Source: Solirubrobacteraceae bacterium (GTDB lineage Bacteria; Actinomycetota; Thermoleophilia; Solirubrobacterales; Solirubrobacteraceae). Taken from it: 64,000 bases of DNA. The DNA is taken from positions 1 to 64,000 of the forward strand of contig JAUXSD010000151.1 of the NCBI GenBank assembly GCA_030681525.1, read 5' to 3'. The number at the start of each line of letters is the position of its first letter. Within the stretch, counting starts at the first letter, position 1. This document shows positions 24,575-33,316 of the stretch, piece by piece. The notes below the pieces were generated by a model. The model saw only the letters and a list, made by a program, of their open reading frames with translations, had not been told where the DNA came from and ran no database searches. The position numbers were made by a program, and so were the translations under genes.

Positions 24575-25656
24575 GACGCGTCACCGGTCCGGGCGAAGCC
24601 GCTCCAGGGGGCCTCGCCGTCCTCGAGCAGGATCTCCTCGGCGTCGCGCGGTGCAAAGAGGCGGTCGGTCGCCGTCGCCGGATCGGGCATCGGTCCGGCC
24701 AGCGCCTTCGCGGCGGCCGCGTCGACCTCCGCTCGCACCTCCGCGCGCAGCGCCTCGACGTCGACCCCGAGCGCCGCCACGCGGGCGCTCTGGCGATCGA
24801 TCGGGTCCTTCTGGCGCCACTCCTCGACGAGCGCCTTGGGCACGTACTTCATGTCGTCGTGGGCGCCGTGGCCGTGCATGCGCATCGTGACCGCCTCGAT
24901 GAGCGACGGACCGCGGCCGGAGATCGCGCGCGCGCGCGCCACCCGCGTCGCCTCGAACATCGCCTCGACGTCGTTGCCGTCGACCGAGACGCCGGGAAAG
25001 CCGTAGCCCGCCGCGCGCTCGACGGGGTTGACGGCGAACTGCTGCTTGATCGGCGTCGAGTAGGCGAACTGGTTGTTCTCGAGGATGAAGATCACCGGCA
25101 GGTGCTGGACGCCGGCCCAGTTCATCGCCTCGTGGAAGTCGCCGCGGGAGGTCGACCCGTCGCCGAACCACGTCAGCGCGCAGCGCGCCTCACGGCGCAG
25201 CTTGAAGGCCATCGCCATGCCGGCGGCGACGAGCATCATGTCGGGCAGCATCGAGACCATGCCGACGCAGCCCGTCCGGTAGTCGCCGAAGTGCACGTTG
25301 CCGTCGCGGCCGCGCGTGATACCGGCCTCGCGGCCCATGTACTGCGCGAGGATGTTCGCCGGCTGCACGCCGCGCACGAGGTGCGCGCCGAGATCGCGGT
25401 GCAGGATGCAGAGGCGGTCGGCCGCCGCCATCGCCCACGTCGGGCCGACGGACACGGCCTCCTGGCCGAACCCGTCGTAGAACGACCCGGGCACCTTGCC
25501 CTGCCGGTAGAGGTTCATCGCGCGCTCCTCGATCGCGCGCATGAGGAGCATCGCGCGCAGCAGGCCGACGCGGTCGTCGGGGTTCAGATGCGCGGACGGG
25601 CTCTCGGGGGCGTGTGTACTGGGACCGATGTGAACGTCGGTGCTGCTGGTCGCCAT
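24571..25656 (-). CDS. 2-oxoacid dehydrogenase E1 alpha (branched-chain type)
   Basis: 361 aa. The thiamine diphosphate motif runs from GDGSTSRGDFHEAMNWA to ENNQFAYS. The phosphorylation-loop-like region reads MRMHGHGAHDD. YDGFGQEAVSVG is typical of branched-chain or acetoin-type E1 alpha. The ATG has a ribosome site AAAGGCGAAG, so this operon is not leaderless. First gene of the E1alpha-E1beta-E2 set. No E3 follows; lpd at 37.8 kb probably serves both complexes. Confidence 0.92.
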   Translation of the reverse strand: MATSSTDVHIGPSTHAPESPSAHLNPDDRVGLLRAMLLMRAIEERAMNLYRQGKVPGSFYDGFGQEAVSVGPTWAMAAADRLCILHRDLGAHLVRGVQPANILAQYMGREAGITRGRDGNVHFGDYRTGCVGMVSMLPDMMLVAAGMAMAFKLRREARCALTWFGDGSTSRGDFHEAMNWAGVQHLPVIFILENNQFAYSTPIKQQFAVNPVERAAGYGFPGVSVDGNDVEAMFEATRVARARAISGRGPSLIEAVTMRMHGHGAHDDMKYVPKALVEEWRQKDPIDRQSARVAALGVDVEALRAEVRAEVDAAAAKALAGPMPDPATATDRLFAPRDAEEILLEDGEAPWSGFARTGDAS

Positions 25657-25781
25657 CTTCGCCTTTCGTTCTCGGCGGTCGAGGACGGGATCTCCGCCTC
25701 ACCATTTCGACGTCTCGTCGGGATCTCCGCGCGAGACGCCAACCGTCTTCTGCGAGGGTATCGGGTACGTACGCTGGTCAC

Positions 25782-26405
25782 ATGGAGGAGTCGGCAGATG
25801 GACCATCCCGGGCTCGCCTGCGGCGCCTGCGCTGGCGCCTGAGCGGGGCGTGGCTGTGGCCGACGTTCGTCGTCGTGACGCTCCTGGAGATGGCGTTGCT
25901 GCACTGGCTGCCGATCCAGGGCGACGGCAGCGGCTGGATCGCGTCGCTGCTGCTGGCCGGATCGTTGAACGTCATCGCGGTCGCGGTGCTCGGCAAGCTC
26001 GGCGGGGTCCTGCTGCGCCGCCGCCGGCGCGATCTGCCCAAGGTCGTCGCCGACGACTACGCCGGTCTGGCGGCGCTCGGCGTCGTCGCGGCCGCGTTCC
26101 TCGTCGCGGGGCTCGTGCACCGCCCGGAGCTGGCGGCCGACGAGGAGGCGTTTGCCCGCCAGTCGCTCGCCGTGCGGCTGTGGGTACAGGCCAACGGCGA
26201 CGACTTCACGCGCGCGCATGTCGACGCGGCCGACACCGTGCAGGTCGACCGCGACCTGTACCGCACCTGCGTACCGGGGCCCGACCCCGAGCGGCGGCGC
26301 TGGCTGTGCCTGATCGTCGACACGTCGCACCAGCCGCCGCGCGTCAAGCGCGACAGAAGCCGCGAGTCCAACGCCTCGCAATATCCCCGCGGGGGGTTCA
26401 GGTAG
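25782..26405 (+). CDS. Membrane protein of unknown function
   Basis: 207 aa. Three hydrophobic helices: about 23-43, 55-75 and 97-115. A basic cytoplasmic segment RRRRRDLPK lies between helices 2 and 3, and the C-terminal half is a soluble domain with two Cys (RTCVPGPDP and RWLCLIVD). The ATG is 6 nt after TACGCT (25770-25775), a leaderless promoter. It diverges from the E1 alpha operon. No family recognised. Confidence 0.72.
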   Translation: MEESADGPSRARLRRLRWRLSGAWLWPTFVVVTLLEMALLHWLPIQGDGSGWIASLLLAGSLNVIAVAVLGKLGGVLLRRRRRDLPKVVADDYAGLAALGVVAAAFLVAGLVHRPELAADEEAFARQSLAVRLWVQANGDDFTRAHVDAADTVQVDRDLYRTCVPGPDPERRRWLCLIVDTSHQPPRVKRDRSRESNASQYPRGGFR

Positions 26406-26434
26406 AGCGCCGACCTGCCGATAACGCTCCTGGG

Positions 26435-27052
26435 ATGTCAGGGACCCGTGCACTCTTCGCCTCGATCGGCGCCAGCGTCTCGCTCGTCGCCGCGGCCGCC
26501 CTCTCCCTGCTCGCCGTCAGCGCCGTGTTCGCCTTCGGCGGCTGGTCGGACCCCGTCGCCCAGTCCGCGCCCCAGACCGCGCTGATCCTCGCCGCCGGCC
26601 AGAGCGACGCGACGCGCACCACCCGGCGCGATCCGATCGTGCTGCCCGCGCGCGCGCCGGCCCAGGGCACGCGGCAGGCCGCCCGCGCGACCGCCCGGCC
26701 GCAGACCGGCCCCGCAGTCGGGGCTCAGGCGGTCATCACCCGGTCCGGCGAGAGCCGGCCGCCCAAGGCCTCGTTCACGCCTGCGCCGGCCGGCGACCCG
26801 CCGGCGACCGTCACGCCGCCCGCCGCCTCCGCCCCGCCGAAGAAGAGCGCCGGCGACGGCGTGCGCACCGCCGGCGAGGACCTCAGCGGCAAGGTGCAGG
26901 GCACCGCCGACGCGCTCGCGCAGGTCACCGATCCGCTGCTGCCGCCGGTCGCGGCCGCCACGCAGAAGGTGCTCAACGTCGTCGCCGAGCTGCTGCGCCG
27001 CACGACCGACGGTCTCGGCAGCACCGTCGACGGCCTGCTCGCGCCGCGGTAG
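26435..27052 (+). CDS. Ala/Pro-rich secreted or membrane-anchored protein
   Basis: 205 aa. An N-terminal hydrophobic segment (residues 8-35) acts as signal peptide or anchor. A low-complexity Pro/Ala/Thr-rich stalk follows, then a helical segment (LSGKVQGTADALAQVTDPLL and onward). Similar stalk proteins are common in actinobacterial envelopes. It lies 29 nt after the membrane-protein gene and may share its transcript. Confidence 0.6.
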   Translation: MSGTRALFASIGASVSLVAAAALSLLAVSAVFAFGGWSDPVAQSAPQTALILAAGQSDATRTTRRDPIVLPARAPAQGTRQAARATARPQTGPAVGAQAVITRSGESRPPKASFTPAPAGDPPATVTPPAASAPPKKSAGDGVRTAGEDLSGKVQGTADALAQVTDPLLPPVAAATQKVLNVVAELLRRTTDGLGSTVDGLLAPR

Positions 27053-27060
27053 GACCGGGC

Positions 27061-28374
27061 TCAGGCGAAGGCGAGCGCCAGCGGGCGCTCGAGCAGCGCG
27101 CGGATGCGCGCCAGGAACTGCGCCGCGTCGGCGCCGTACAGAATGCGGTGATCGCAGGCCAGCGTGACGTTCATCGTGTGGCGCGCGACGAGTTCGCCGT
27201 CGCGGACGACCGCGCGCGGCGCGAGCGCGCCGACGGCGAGGATGGCGGCCTGCGGCGGGTTGATCACGGCGGTGAAGTCCGTCACGCCGTACATGCCGAG
27301 GTTCGACACCGTGAAGGTGGCGCCGCTGAGCTCGGGAGGGGTGATCGCGCTCGACCGCACGCGCTCGGCCAGCGCGCGCGTCTCGCGGGCGATCTCGCGC
27401 AGCGACTTGCGGTCGGCGTCGAACACCGTCGGGACGATGAGCGCATCCTGCGTCGCGACCGCGATGCCGATGTTGACGCGGCTGTGCAGCTCGAAGCGCG
27501 CGTCGCGGTAGCTGCCGTTGGCGCGCGGGAAGTCGCGCAGCGCCACCCCGCACGCCTTGACCACCATGTCGTTGTAGGACGGGACGTCGTCGCCCAGCGC
27601 CTTGAGCTCGGCGCGCAGCGCGACGCACGCCTCCATGTCGATCTCGGTGCGCAGCTCGAAGGTGGGGATCGTGGCGCGCGACTCGGCCATCCGGCGGGCG
27701 ATGAGGCCCTGGGTGCGGGTGAGCTCCTGGGTGGTGACGTCGCCCTTCGCGGTGCCGGTCGGCGCGACGGTCGCCGGCGGAGGCGGAGCGGCCGCCGGAG
27801 CGGGCGCGGCCGGTGCGACCGCGGCAGCGGGTGGAGGGGCGGCGGCGGGCGCCGGGGTCGCGGCGGGCACGGGACGCGGCGCGCTCGCCGCGCGCTCGAC
27901 GTCGTCCTTGACGATCCGGCCGCCCGGCCCCGTGCCGGTGATCGCATGCAGGTCGATGCCCTGCTCGCGGGCGAGGCGGCGGGCCAGGGGCGAGGCCTTC
28001 ACGCGACCCTCGGCGCGGGGAGCCGCGGCGAGAACCTCGGGCGCGGCGGCCGGCGGGGACTCCGGCGCGGCCGCGGGTTGCGGCGCGGCGGCCGGCGGCT
28101 CGTCGGGCGCGGCGGGGGCGCTCGCGCCGGAGCGACCGTTGTCAGCGCCGTCCAGCGTGGCGATGACGCTGCCGATCGGCAACGTCTCGCCGGCGTCGGC
28201 GACGATCTTCAGCACGCCCGCCGCATCGGACTCGTAGGTCAGCGTCGCCTTGTCGGTCTCGATCTCCGCCAGCGGCTCGCCGCGCGCGACCGCATCGCCG
28301 TCGGCCTTCAGCCACTTGAGGATCGTGCCCTCCTCCATGGAGTCCGACAGGCGCGGCATGACGATCTCGGTCAT
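27061..28374 (-). CDS. pdhC: Pyruvate dehydrogenase E2, plastid-type active site
   Basis: 437 aa. Lipoyl domain with ETDKATLT, a Pro/Ala linker, a subunit-binding domain (ASPLARRLAREQGIDL), a second long linker and the acetyltransferase core. The catalytic motif reads ACDHRILYGADAAQFL: the usual Asp of HxxxDG is Tyr. The same HxxxYGAD form occurs in plastid-type pyruvate dehydrogenase E2, as I recall, so this is a subclass and not decay. The ATG overlaps the E1 beta stop (ATGA). Confidence 0.93.
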   Translation of the reverse strand: MTEIVMPRLSDSMEEGTILKWLKADGDAVARGEPLAEIETDKATLTYESDAAGVLKIVADAGETLPIGSVIATLDGADNGRSGASAPAAPDEPPAAAPQPAAAPESPPAAAPEVLAAAPRAEGRVKASPLARRLAREQGIDLHAITGTGPGGRIVKDDVERAASAPRPVPAATPAPAAAPPPAAAVAPAAPAPAAAPPPPATVAPTGTAKGDVTTQELTRTQGLIARRMAESRATIPTFELRTEIDMEACVALRAELKALGDDVPSYNDMVVKACGVALRDFPRANGSYRDARFELHSRVNIGIAVATQDALIVPTVFDADRKSLREIARETRALAERVRSSAITPPELSGATFTVSNLGMYGVTDFTAVINPPQAAILAVGALAPRAVVRDGELVARHTMNVTLACDHRILYGADAAQFLARIRALLERPLALAFA

Positions 28375-29366
28375 GGCCGGACGCGGTCCCCGAACGTCGC
28401 GAGCACCGCGTCGACGATCTGCGGCTCGTGCGGGAAGGCGAGCTGCTCGAGCGCCTTGGAGTACGGCATCGGCACGTCCGCCCCGGTGACCCGCTGGACC
28501 GGCGCGTCGAGGTCGTCGAAGGCCTGCTCCTGGATGAGCGCGGCGAGGTTCGCGCCGACGCCGCCGTGCGGCCAGCCCTCCTCGACGATCACGCAGCGGT
28601 TGGTCTTGCGCACCGAGGCGAGGATCGTGTCGAGGTCCAGCGGGCGCAGCGTGCGCGGGTCGATGACCTCGGCCTCGACGCCGTGCTCCTCGCTCAGCGT
28701 CTTCGCCGCGCGGGCGGCGGTCAGCGCCATGCGCGAGATGCCGACGACCGTGACGTCGGAGCCCTCGCGGCGGATCGCCGCCACGCCGAAGCGCACCGTG
28801 AAGTCGTCGTCGTCGGGCACCTCGCCGCGCTGGCCGTAGAGGTACTCGTGCTCGATGAAGACGACCGGGTTGTCGTCGCGGATGGCGGACTTCAGCAGCC
28901 CCTTCGCGTCGGCGGCGGTCGTCGGGACGGCCACGAGCAGGCCGGGGACGTGCAGGTACAGCGCCTCCCAGGAGTGCGAGTGCGTCGGGCCGAGCTGGTG
29001 GCCGGCGCCCTGCGGCATCCGCACGACCAGCGGCACCTTGACCTGGCCGCCGAACATGTAGCGGATCGTCGCGGCGTGGTTGACGATCTGGTCCATCGCC
29101 AGCAGCGAGAAGTTGATCGTCATGAGCTCGACGACCGGGCGCAGGCCGGTCATCGCGGCGCCCACGCCCATGCCGACGATCGTGTTCTCGGAGATCGGCG
29201 TGTCGCGCACGCGCTTCTCGCCGAACTCCTCGAGCAGGCCCGCCGTCACCTTGAAGGCGCCGTTGAAGACCCCGATGTCCTCGCCCATGAGCATGACGTT
29301 CTCGTCGCGCGCCATCTCCTCGCGCAGCGCGGCGTTGAGCGCCTCCCGATACCGCATGACGGTCAT
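28371..29366 (-). CDS. pdhB: Pyruvate dehydrogenase E1 beta
   Basis: 331 aa. MRYREALNAALREEM, LMGEDIGVFNGAFKVT and DTPISENTIVGMGVGAA are typical of pyruvate dehydrogenase E1 beta. QGAGHQLGPTHSHSWEAL is the substrate-channel region. It starts 11 nt after E1 alpha and overlaps the E2 start, so the three subunits are made from one message. Confidence 0.94.
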   Translation of the reverse strand: MTVMRYREALNAALREEMARDENVMLMGEDIGVFNGAFKVTAGLLEEFGEKRVRDTPISENTIVGMGVGAAMTGLRPVVELMTINFSLLAMDQIVNHAATIRYMFGGQVKVPLVVRMPQGAGHQLGPTHSHSWEALYLHVPGLLVAVPTTAADAKGLLKSAIRDDNPVVFIEHEYLYGQRGEVPDDDDFTVRFGVAAIRREGSDVTVVGISRMALTAARAAKTLSEEHGVEAEVIDPRTLRPLDLDTILASVRKTNRCVIVEEGWPHGGVGANLAALIQEQAFDDLDAPVQRVTGADVPMPYSKALEQLAFPHEPQIVDAVLATFGDRVRP

Positions 29367-29377
29367 CCGAGCACTCC

Positions 29378-30559
29378 CTAGTCCTGATCTCGCTGGGCGT
29401 CGTCGGCTGGCTTGACCTCGCTGGCGTTGGGCGCGTGCGCGCCCTCGTGGCCGTGCTCGGCCGAGCGCGGCAGGTCGGCGCGGTCCATGCCGCGCTCGTC
29501 CTCGCCGCGGTGCGGGGTCGGCGTGCGCTCGTCGACGGAGTACCAGCCGCGGACCTGGTCGCCGAGCACGTAGATGTCGTCGTAGAGGTCGTTGGGCGAC
29601 GGGTAGGGCGAGGCGTCGGCGAACGCGACCGACGCGTCGACGCGCTCGATCGCCTCGGTGTCCATCCGCGCGCGCTCGTCGGCGTCCAGGACGCCCGCGG
29701 CGACGAGCTGGTCACCGAAGACCGCGATCGGGTCGCGGCGGCGCCACTGGTCGACCTGCTCCTTGGTGCGGTACTCCTCGGGATCGGCCATCGAGTGGCC
29801 GCGGAAGCGGTAGGTGACGGCCTCGACGAGCACCGGCCGGCGCTCATCGCGCGCGATCCGCAGCGCCTCGGTCGTCACGGTGTAGGTGTCCATGACGTCC
29901 ATCCCGTCGCAGCGCATCCCGGGCACGCCGAAGCCCTCGCCCTTGCGCATGAGGTCGGTCACCGCCGAGTGACGCTCCAGCGACGTGCCCATCCCGAACT
30001 GGTTGTTCGTGACCATGAAGACCACCGGCAGGCTCCATAGCGCGGCGAGGTTCATCGTCTCGCCGAATGTGCCCTGGTTGGAGGCGCCGTCGCCGAACTG
30101 GCACAGCGTCGCGTCGTCGGTGCCGAGGTAGTCCGAGGCCAGGCCGAAGCCCGCCGCCAGCGGCAGGTTGCCGCCGACGATGCCGTAGCCGCCCATGAAC
30201 CGCCGCGCGAGGTCGAACATGTGCATCGACCCGCCGCGGCCCCGGCACAGGCCGTCGACGCGGCCGAAGAGCTCGGCCATGACCTTGTTCGGATCGCTGC
30301 CGCGGGCCAGCGTGTGGCCGTGCGAGCGGTACGTCGAGATGAGGTAGTCGCGATCGCGCAGCGCGCGGGTCGAGCCGACGATCGTCGCCTCCTCGCCGAT
30401 CGCGAGGTGCAGGAAGCCGCCGACCTTGGCCTTGGCGTACATCTCGCCCGCGCGCTCCTCGAAGCGGCGGATGAGCAGCATCGTCGCGAACCACTCGATC
30501 GCGACCGCGGGCTCGGGGAGCTCGGCCGGCTCGGTGGATGGCGCGGTGCGCTCGGTCAT
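29378..30559 (-). CDS. pdhA: Pyruvate dehydrogenase E1 alpha
   Basis: 393 aa. Thiamine diphosphate motif GDGASNQGTFGETMNLA to TNNQFGMG; GGSMHMFD and YRFRGHSMADPEEYR mark the pyruvate-specific E1 alpha. A charged C-terminal tail of about 40 residues (Arg/Glu/Asp/His-rich) extends past the conserved end. The ATG at 30559 is chosen because the upstream frame lacks homologous character. A TACCCT box 10 nt upstream may be its -10. Confidence 0.94.
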   Translation of the reverse strand: MTERTAPSTEPAELPEPAVAIEWFATMLLIRRFEERAGEMYAKAKVGGFLHLAIGEEATIVGSTRALRDRDYLISTYRSHGHTLARGSDPNKVMAELFGRVDGLCRGRGGSMHMFDLARRFMGGYGIVGGNLPLAAGFGLASDYLGTDDATLCQFGDGASNQGTFGETMNLAALWSLPVVFMVTNNQFGMGTSLERHSAVTDLMRKGEGFGVPGMRCDGMDVMDTYTVTTEALRIARDERRPVLVEAVTYRFRGHSMADPEEYRTKEQVDQWRRRDPIAVFGDQLVAAGVLDADERARMDTEAIERVDASVAFADASPYPSPNDLYDDIYVLGDQVRGWYSVDERTPTPHRGEDERGMDRADLPRSAEHGHEGAHAPNASEVKPADDAQRDQD

Positions 30560-30668
30560 CGAGAGCTCCAGGGTACCGGCCGCGAACGGGCGCCCAGGCG
30601 GCAATCCGGATGCGCTGCGCTGAACGCCGCCGTTTGACAGGCGCGGGTGCGGCGGCGATCGTGCAGGC

Positions 30669-32192
30669 GTGAGCGACCACGGACGCGTCAGCCGCCGCCG
30701 CTTCGTCGCAGGTGCCGCGGCTGCCGCTGCCGCCGCGGCCGCGGGAGGTGGGGTCGGGCCGTCCGCGGCGGCCGGCCAATCCGTCCCGCGCCGTGCCCCG
30801 CGGCGCCGCATCCGCCGGCGGCAGGACGTCGTCGTCGTGGGCGCCGGGCTCTCCGGGCTGGTCGCCGCGCGCGAGATCGCCCGCGCCGGGCACTCCGTCG
30901 CGGTGCTGGAGGCGCGCAGCCGCGTCGGCGGCCGGATGCTCGACCAGCCGATCGCCGGCGGCGAGGTCGTCGACCTCGGCGCGGAGTTCATCGGGCCCAC
31001 GCAGAACCACATCCGCGCGCTCGTCGACGAGCTCGGGATCGCGACGTTCCCGAGCCCGAACGAGGGCCAGAACGTCTACCTCGCGGGCGGCCGGCGCATG
31101 GCGTACTCCGACACCGGTCCGACCGGCACCGCGCCACCCGACCTCGCGCTGCTCACCGACCTGCTGCTCGCCATCCCGCAGCTCAACTCGCTGTCGCTGA
31201 GGGTCGGCGCCGAGGCGCCGTGGGACGCCCCCGGCGCGGCGCAGCTCGACAGCCAGTCGCTGGAGACATGGCTGCGGCGCAACTCGCCGGCCGGGCAGCG
31301 CTTCATGGACGTCGCGCGCGCCGCGACGCGGCCGATCTTCGGCGCCGAGCCGCGCGAGCTGTCGCTGCTGTTCGTGCTGTTCTTCATCGCCGCGTCCGGC
31401 GACGAGCGGACGGTCGGCACGTTCGAGCGCAACTTCAACACGCGCAACGGCGCGCAGCAGGACCGCATCGACGGCGGCACCCAGCAGATCGCGACGAAGC
31501 TCGCGGAGGGGCTCGGGCGCCGCGTGATCCGCCGTTCGCCGGTGCGCCGGATCGTCACGGGCCGGGGCTACGTCGACGTGATCTCCGACCGCTACGTCAA
31601 CCGCGCCCGGCGGGTCATCGTGGCGCTGCCGCCGGTGCTCGCCGGCCGGATCCGGTACGAGCCTGCGTTGCCGTCGCTGCGCGACGGGTTGACCGCGCGG
31701 ATGCCGCAGGGTCACCTCATCAAGATCCAGGCGATCTACGAGCGCCCGTTCTGGCGCGGCGACGGGCTCAACGGCTCGTCGATCTCCGACGCCGGCCCGA
31801 TCAACGTGACGTACGACAGCTCGCCGCGCTCGGGTGCGCCGGGCGCGCTGCTGGGCTTCGTCGGCGGCGACGAGGCGCGGGCGTTCACCCGGCTGTCGCG
31901 GGACGCGCGGCGGCGAGCGGCGCTCGAGAGCCTCGCGCGGGGCTTCGGCGCGCGCGCGCGGGACCCGATCGCCTACTTCGAAACCGATTGGGCGGCGGAG
32001 CCGTACACGCGCGGCTGCCCGGTGGCGATCGCTCCGCCAGGCGTGCTGAGCACCTACGGCCGCGCGCTGCGCGAGCCGATCGGGCGGCTGTACTGGGCCG
32101 GGACGGAGACCTCCACGTACTGGAACGGCTACATGGACGGCGCGGTGCGCGCGGGCCGGCGCGCGGCGCGCGAGGTGCTCGAGCGGCTGTGA
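30669..32192 (+). CDS. Tat-exported flavin monoamine oxidase family protein
   Basis: 507 aa, GTG start. The N-terminus SRRRFVAG plus an Ala-rich stretch is a twin-arginine signal, so the enzyme is exported folded with its FAD. FAD-binding motif VVVVGAGLSGLVAAREI and the following ARSRVGGRM are canonical, and the C-terminal YWAGTETSTYWNGYMDGAV closes the FAD site. It oxidises amines or related compounds; the substrate is unknown. It stands alone. Confidence 0.9.
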   Translation: MSDHGRVSRRRFVAGAAAAAAAAAAGGGVGPSAAAGQSVPRRAPRRRIRRRQDVVVVGAGLSGLVAAREIARAGHSVAVLEARSRVGGRMLDQPIAGGEVVDLGAEFIGPTQNHIRALVDELGIATFPSPNEGQNVYLAGGRRMAYSDTGPTGTAPPDLALLTDLLLAIPQLNSLSLRVGAEAPWDAPGAAQLDSQSLETWLRRNSPAGQRFMDVARAATRPIFGAEPRELSLLFVLFFIAASGDERTVGTFERNFNTRNGAQQDRIDGGTQQIATKLAEGLGRRVIRRSPVRRIVTGRGYVDVISDRYVNRARRVIVALPPVLAGRIRYEPALPSLRDGLTARMPQGHLIKIQAIYERPFWRGDGLNGSSISDAGPINVTYDSSPRSGAPGALLGFVGGDEARAFTRLSRDARRRAALESLARGFGARARDPIAYFETDWAAEPYTRGCPVAIAPPGVLSTYGRALREPIGRLYWAGTETSTYWNGYMDGAVRAGRRAAREVLERL

Positions 32193-32214
32193 GGCCCGTC
32201 GACGGCGTGCCCGC

Positions 32215-32315
32215 GGTCCCGTAGAGCGCCGCGCCCGATGCGAGACCAGCGACGGGTGCGGCGTTCGCCCCAGGGAGGACGGGGGGCTGCTCTACGGGAC
32301 CAGCGCGTCGGGCGC
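32215..32315 (+). repeat. Interlocking inverted repeats between convergent genes
   Basis: GGTCCCGTAGAGC (32215-32227) is exactly complementary to 32289-32301. GCGCCCGATGCG (32231-32242) pairs with 32304-32315 with a single U-G wobble. The order A, B, A', B' is crossed, as in a pseudoknot. A third helix (32228-32237 with 32253-32262, one wobble) competes with the B pairing. The region lies 23 nt after the amine oxidase stop and before the end of the diguanylate cyclase gene. It may be a structured 3' RNA, a small RNA or a bidirectional terminator; there is no U-tract. Confidence 0.55.
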
Positions 32316-32371
32316 CATGCCGTATCCCCCGATGCGCGATCGCGGTAACCGCCAGTCGCCGGCGCGGTGGC

Positions 32372-33262
32372 TCAGCCGACGGGCTCGGAGGCAGTGATCT
32401 CGCTGCCCGCGTGGCAGTTGCCGCCGCGGCGCTTGGCGGCGTAGAGCGCGAGATCGGCCTGTCGCAGGACCTCGGCGGCGGAGCGTGCGCCGTCGATCGG
32501 CGCGCTCCCGGCGCTCACCGTGGTGCGAGGCGCGATCCCGGCCGTGCTCCCCGGCTCGGCGGCGGTGGCGATGATGCGCGCGGCGGCCGCCGCGGCCTCG
32601 GCCTCACCGGCTTCGAGCAGGATGATCGCGAACTCGTCGCCGCCGATCCGCGCGGCGAGGTCGGTCTGCCGGGTCTCGTGATGGATCGCCGCTGCGATGT
32701 GCCGCAGTGTCCGGTCGCCGGCCTGGTGGCCCAGCGTGTCGTTGATGCGCTTGAGGCCGTCGACGTCGACGAGCAGCAGGGTCGCGGGCGTTCCGTGACG
32801 CCCGGCGAGCGCGACCTGGCGGTCGAGCGCCTCGTCGAAGCGCCAGCGGCGCGCGAGGCCGGTCAGCTCGTCCTCGCTGGCGCGCCGCACGGCCCGATCG
32901 GCGAGCCGCCGCTGCTCCTCGACCGCCGCCTTGAGCGCGGAGTGCTGCGGGGAGGGCACGATGTGCAGCTCGAGGCGCATGATCGAGCCGGCGATGAACA
33001 GCCAGGCGCCGATCGCCTGCATGGAATGAAAGACGATCTCGTGCGTCTCGACCGGCTGCGGGTTGGTCTCCAGGGCGTGGACGAGGATGTGAATGTGCGT
33101 CGCACCGCAGCCGATGAAGAACGCCACCGCGGCGCCGCGGATCGCGAACACGAGGCCGGCCGAGACGCTCGGCATCTTGATCCGCGGGGCGACCAGGATC
33201 GCGATGACGAAGTACCCCAGCGCGACCGACGCGGCGAGGGCAGCCATGACAGACGTGGCCAT
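32372..33262 (-). CDS. Membrane diguanylate cyclase (GGDEF)
   Basis: 296 aa. Three hydrophobic helices in residues 1-100, a short coiled region, then a GGDEF domain. The active site RIGGDEF is intact, and RQTD five residues upstream matches the RxxD inhibitory site, so the protein should make c-di-GMP under product inhibition. Helices 2-3 carry several His (THIHILVHAL) that could bind heme or metal; this is speculative. No c-di-GMP effector is visible nearby. Confidence 0.9.
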   Translation of the reverse strand: MATSVMAALAASVALGYFVIAILVAPRIKMPSVSAGLVFAIRGAAVAFFIGCGATHIHILVHALETNPQPVETHEIVFHSMQAIGAWLFIAGSIMRLELHIVPSPQHSALKAAVEEQRRLADRAVRRASEDELTGLARRWRFDEALDRQVALAGRHGTPATLLLVDVDGLKRINDTLGHQAGDRTLRHIAAAIHHETRQTDLAARIGGDEFAIILLEAGEAEAAAAAARIIATAAEPGSTAGIAPRTTVSAGSAPIDGARSAAEVLRQADLALYAAKRRGGNCHAGSEITASEPVG

Positions 33263-33316
33263 AGCGGTGATATCGCCATTCGCCCGCTGGAACTTGAGCC
33301 CCCCTGCGCCGGCGTC

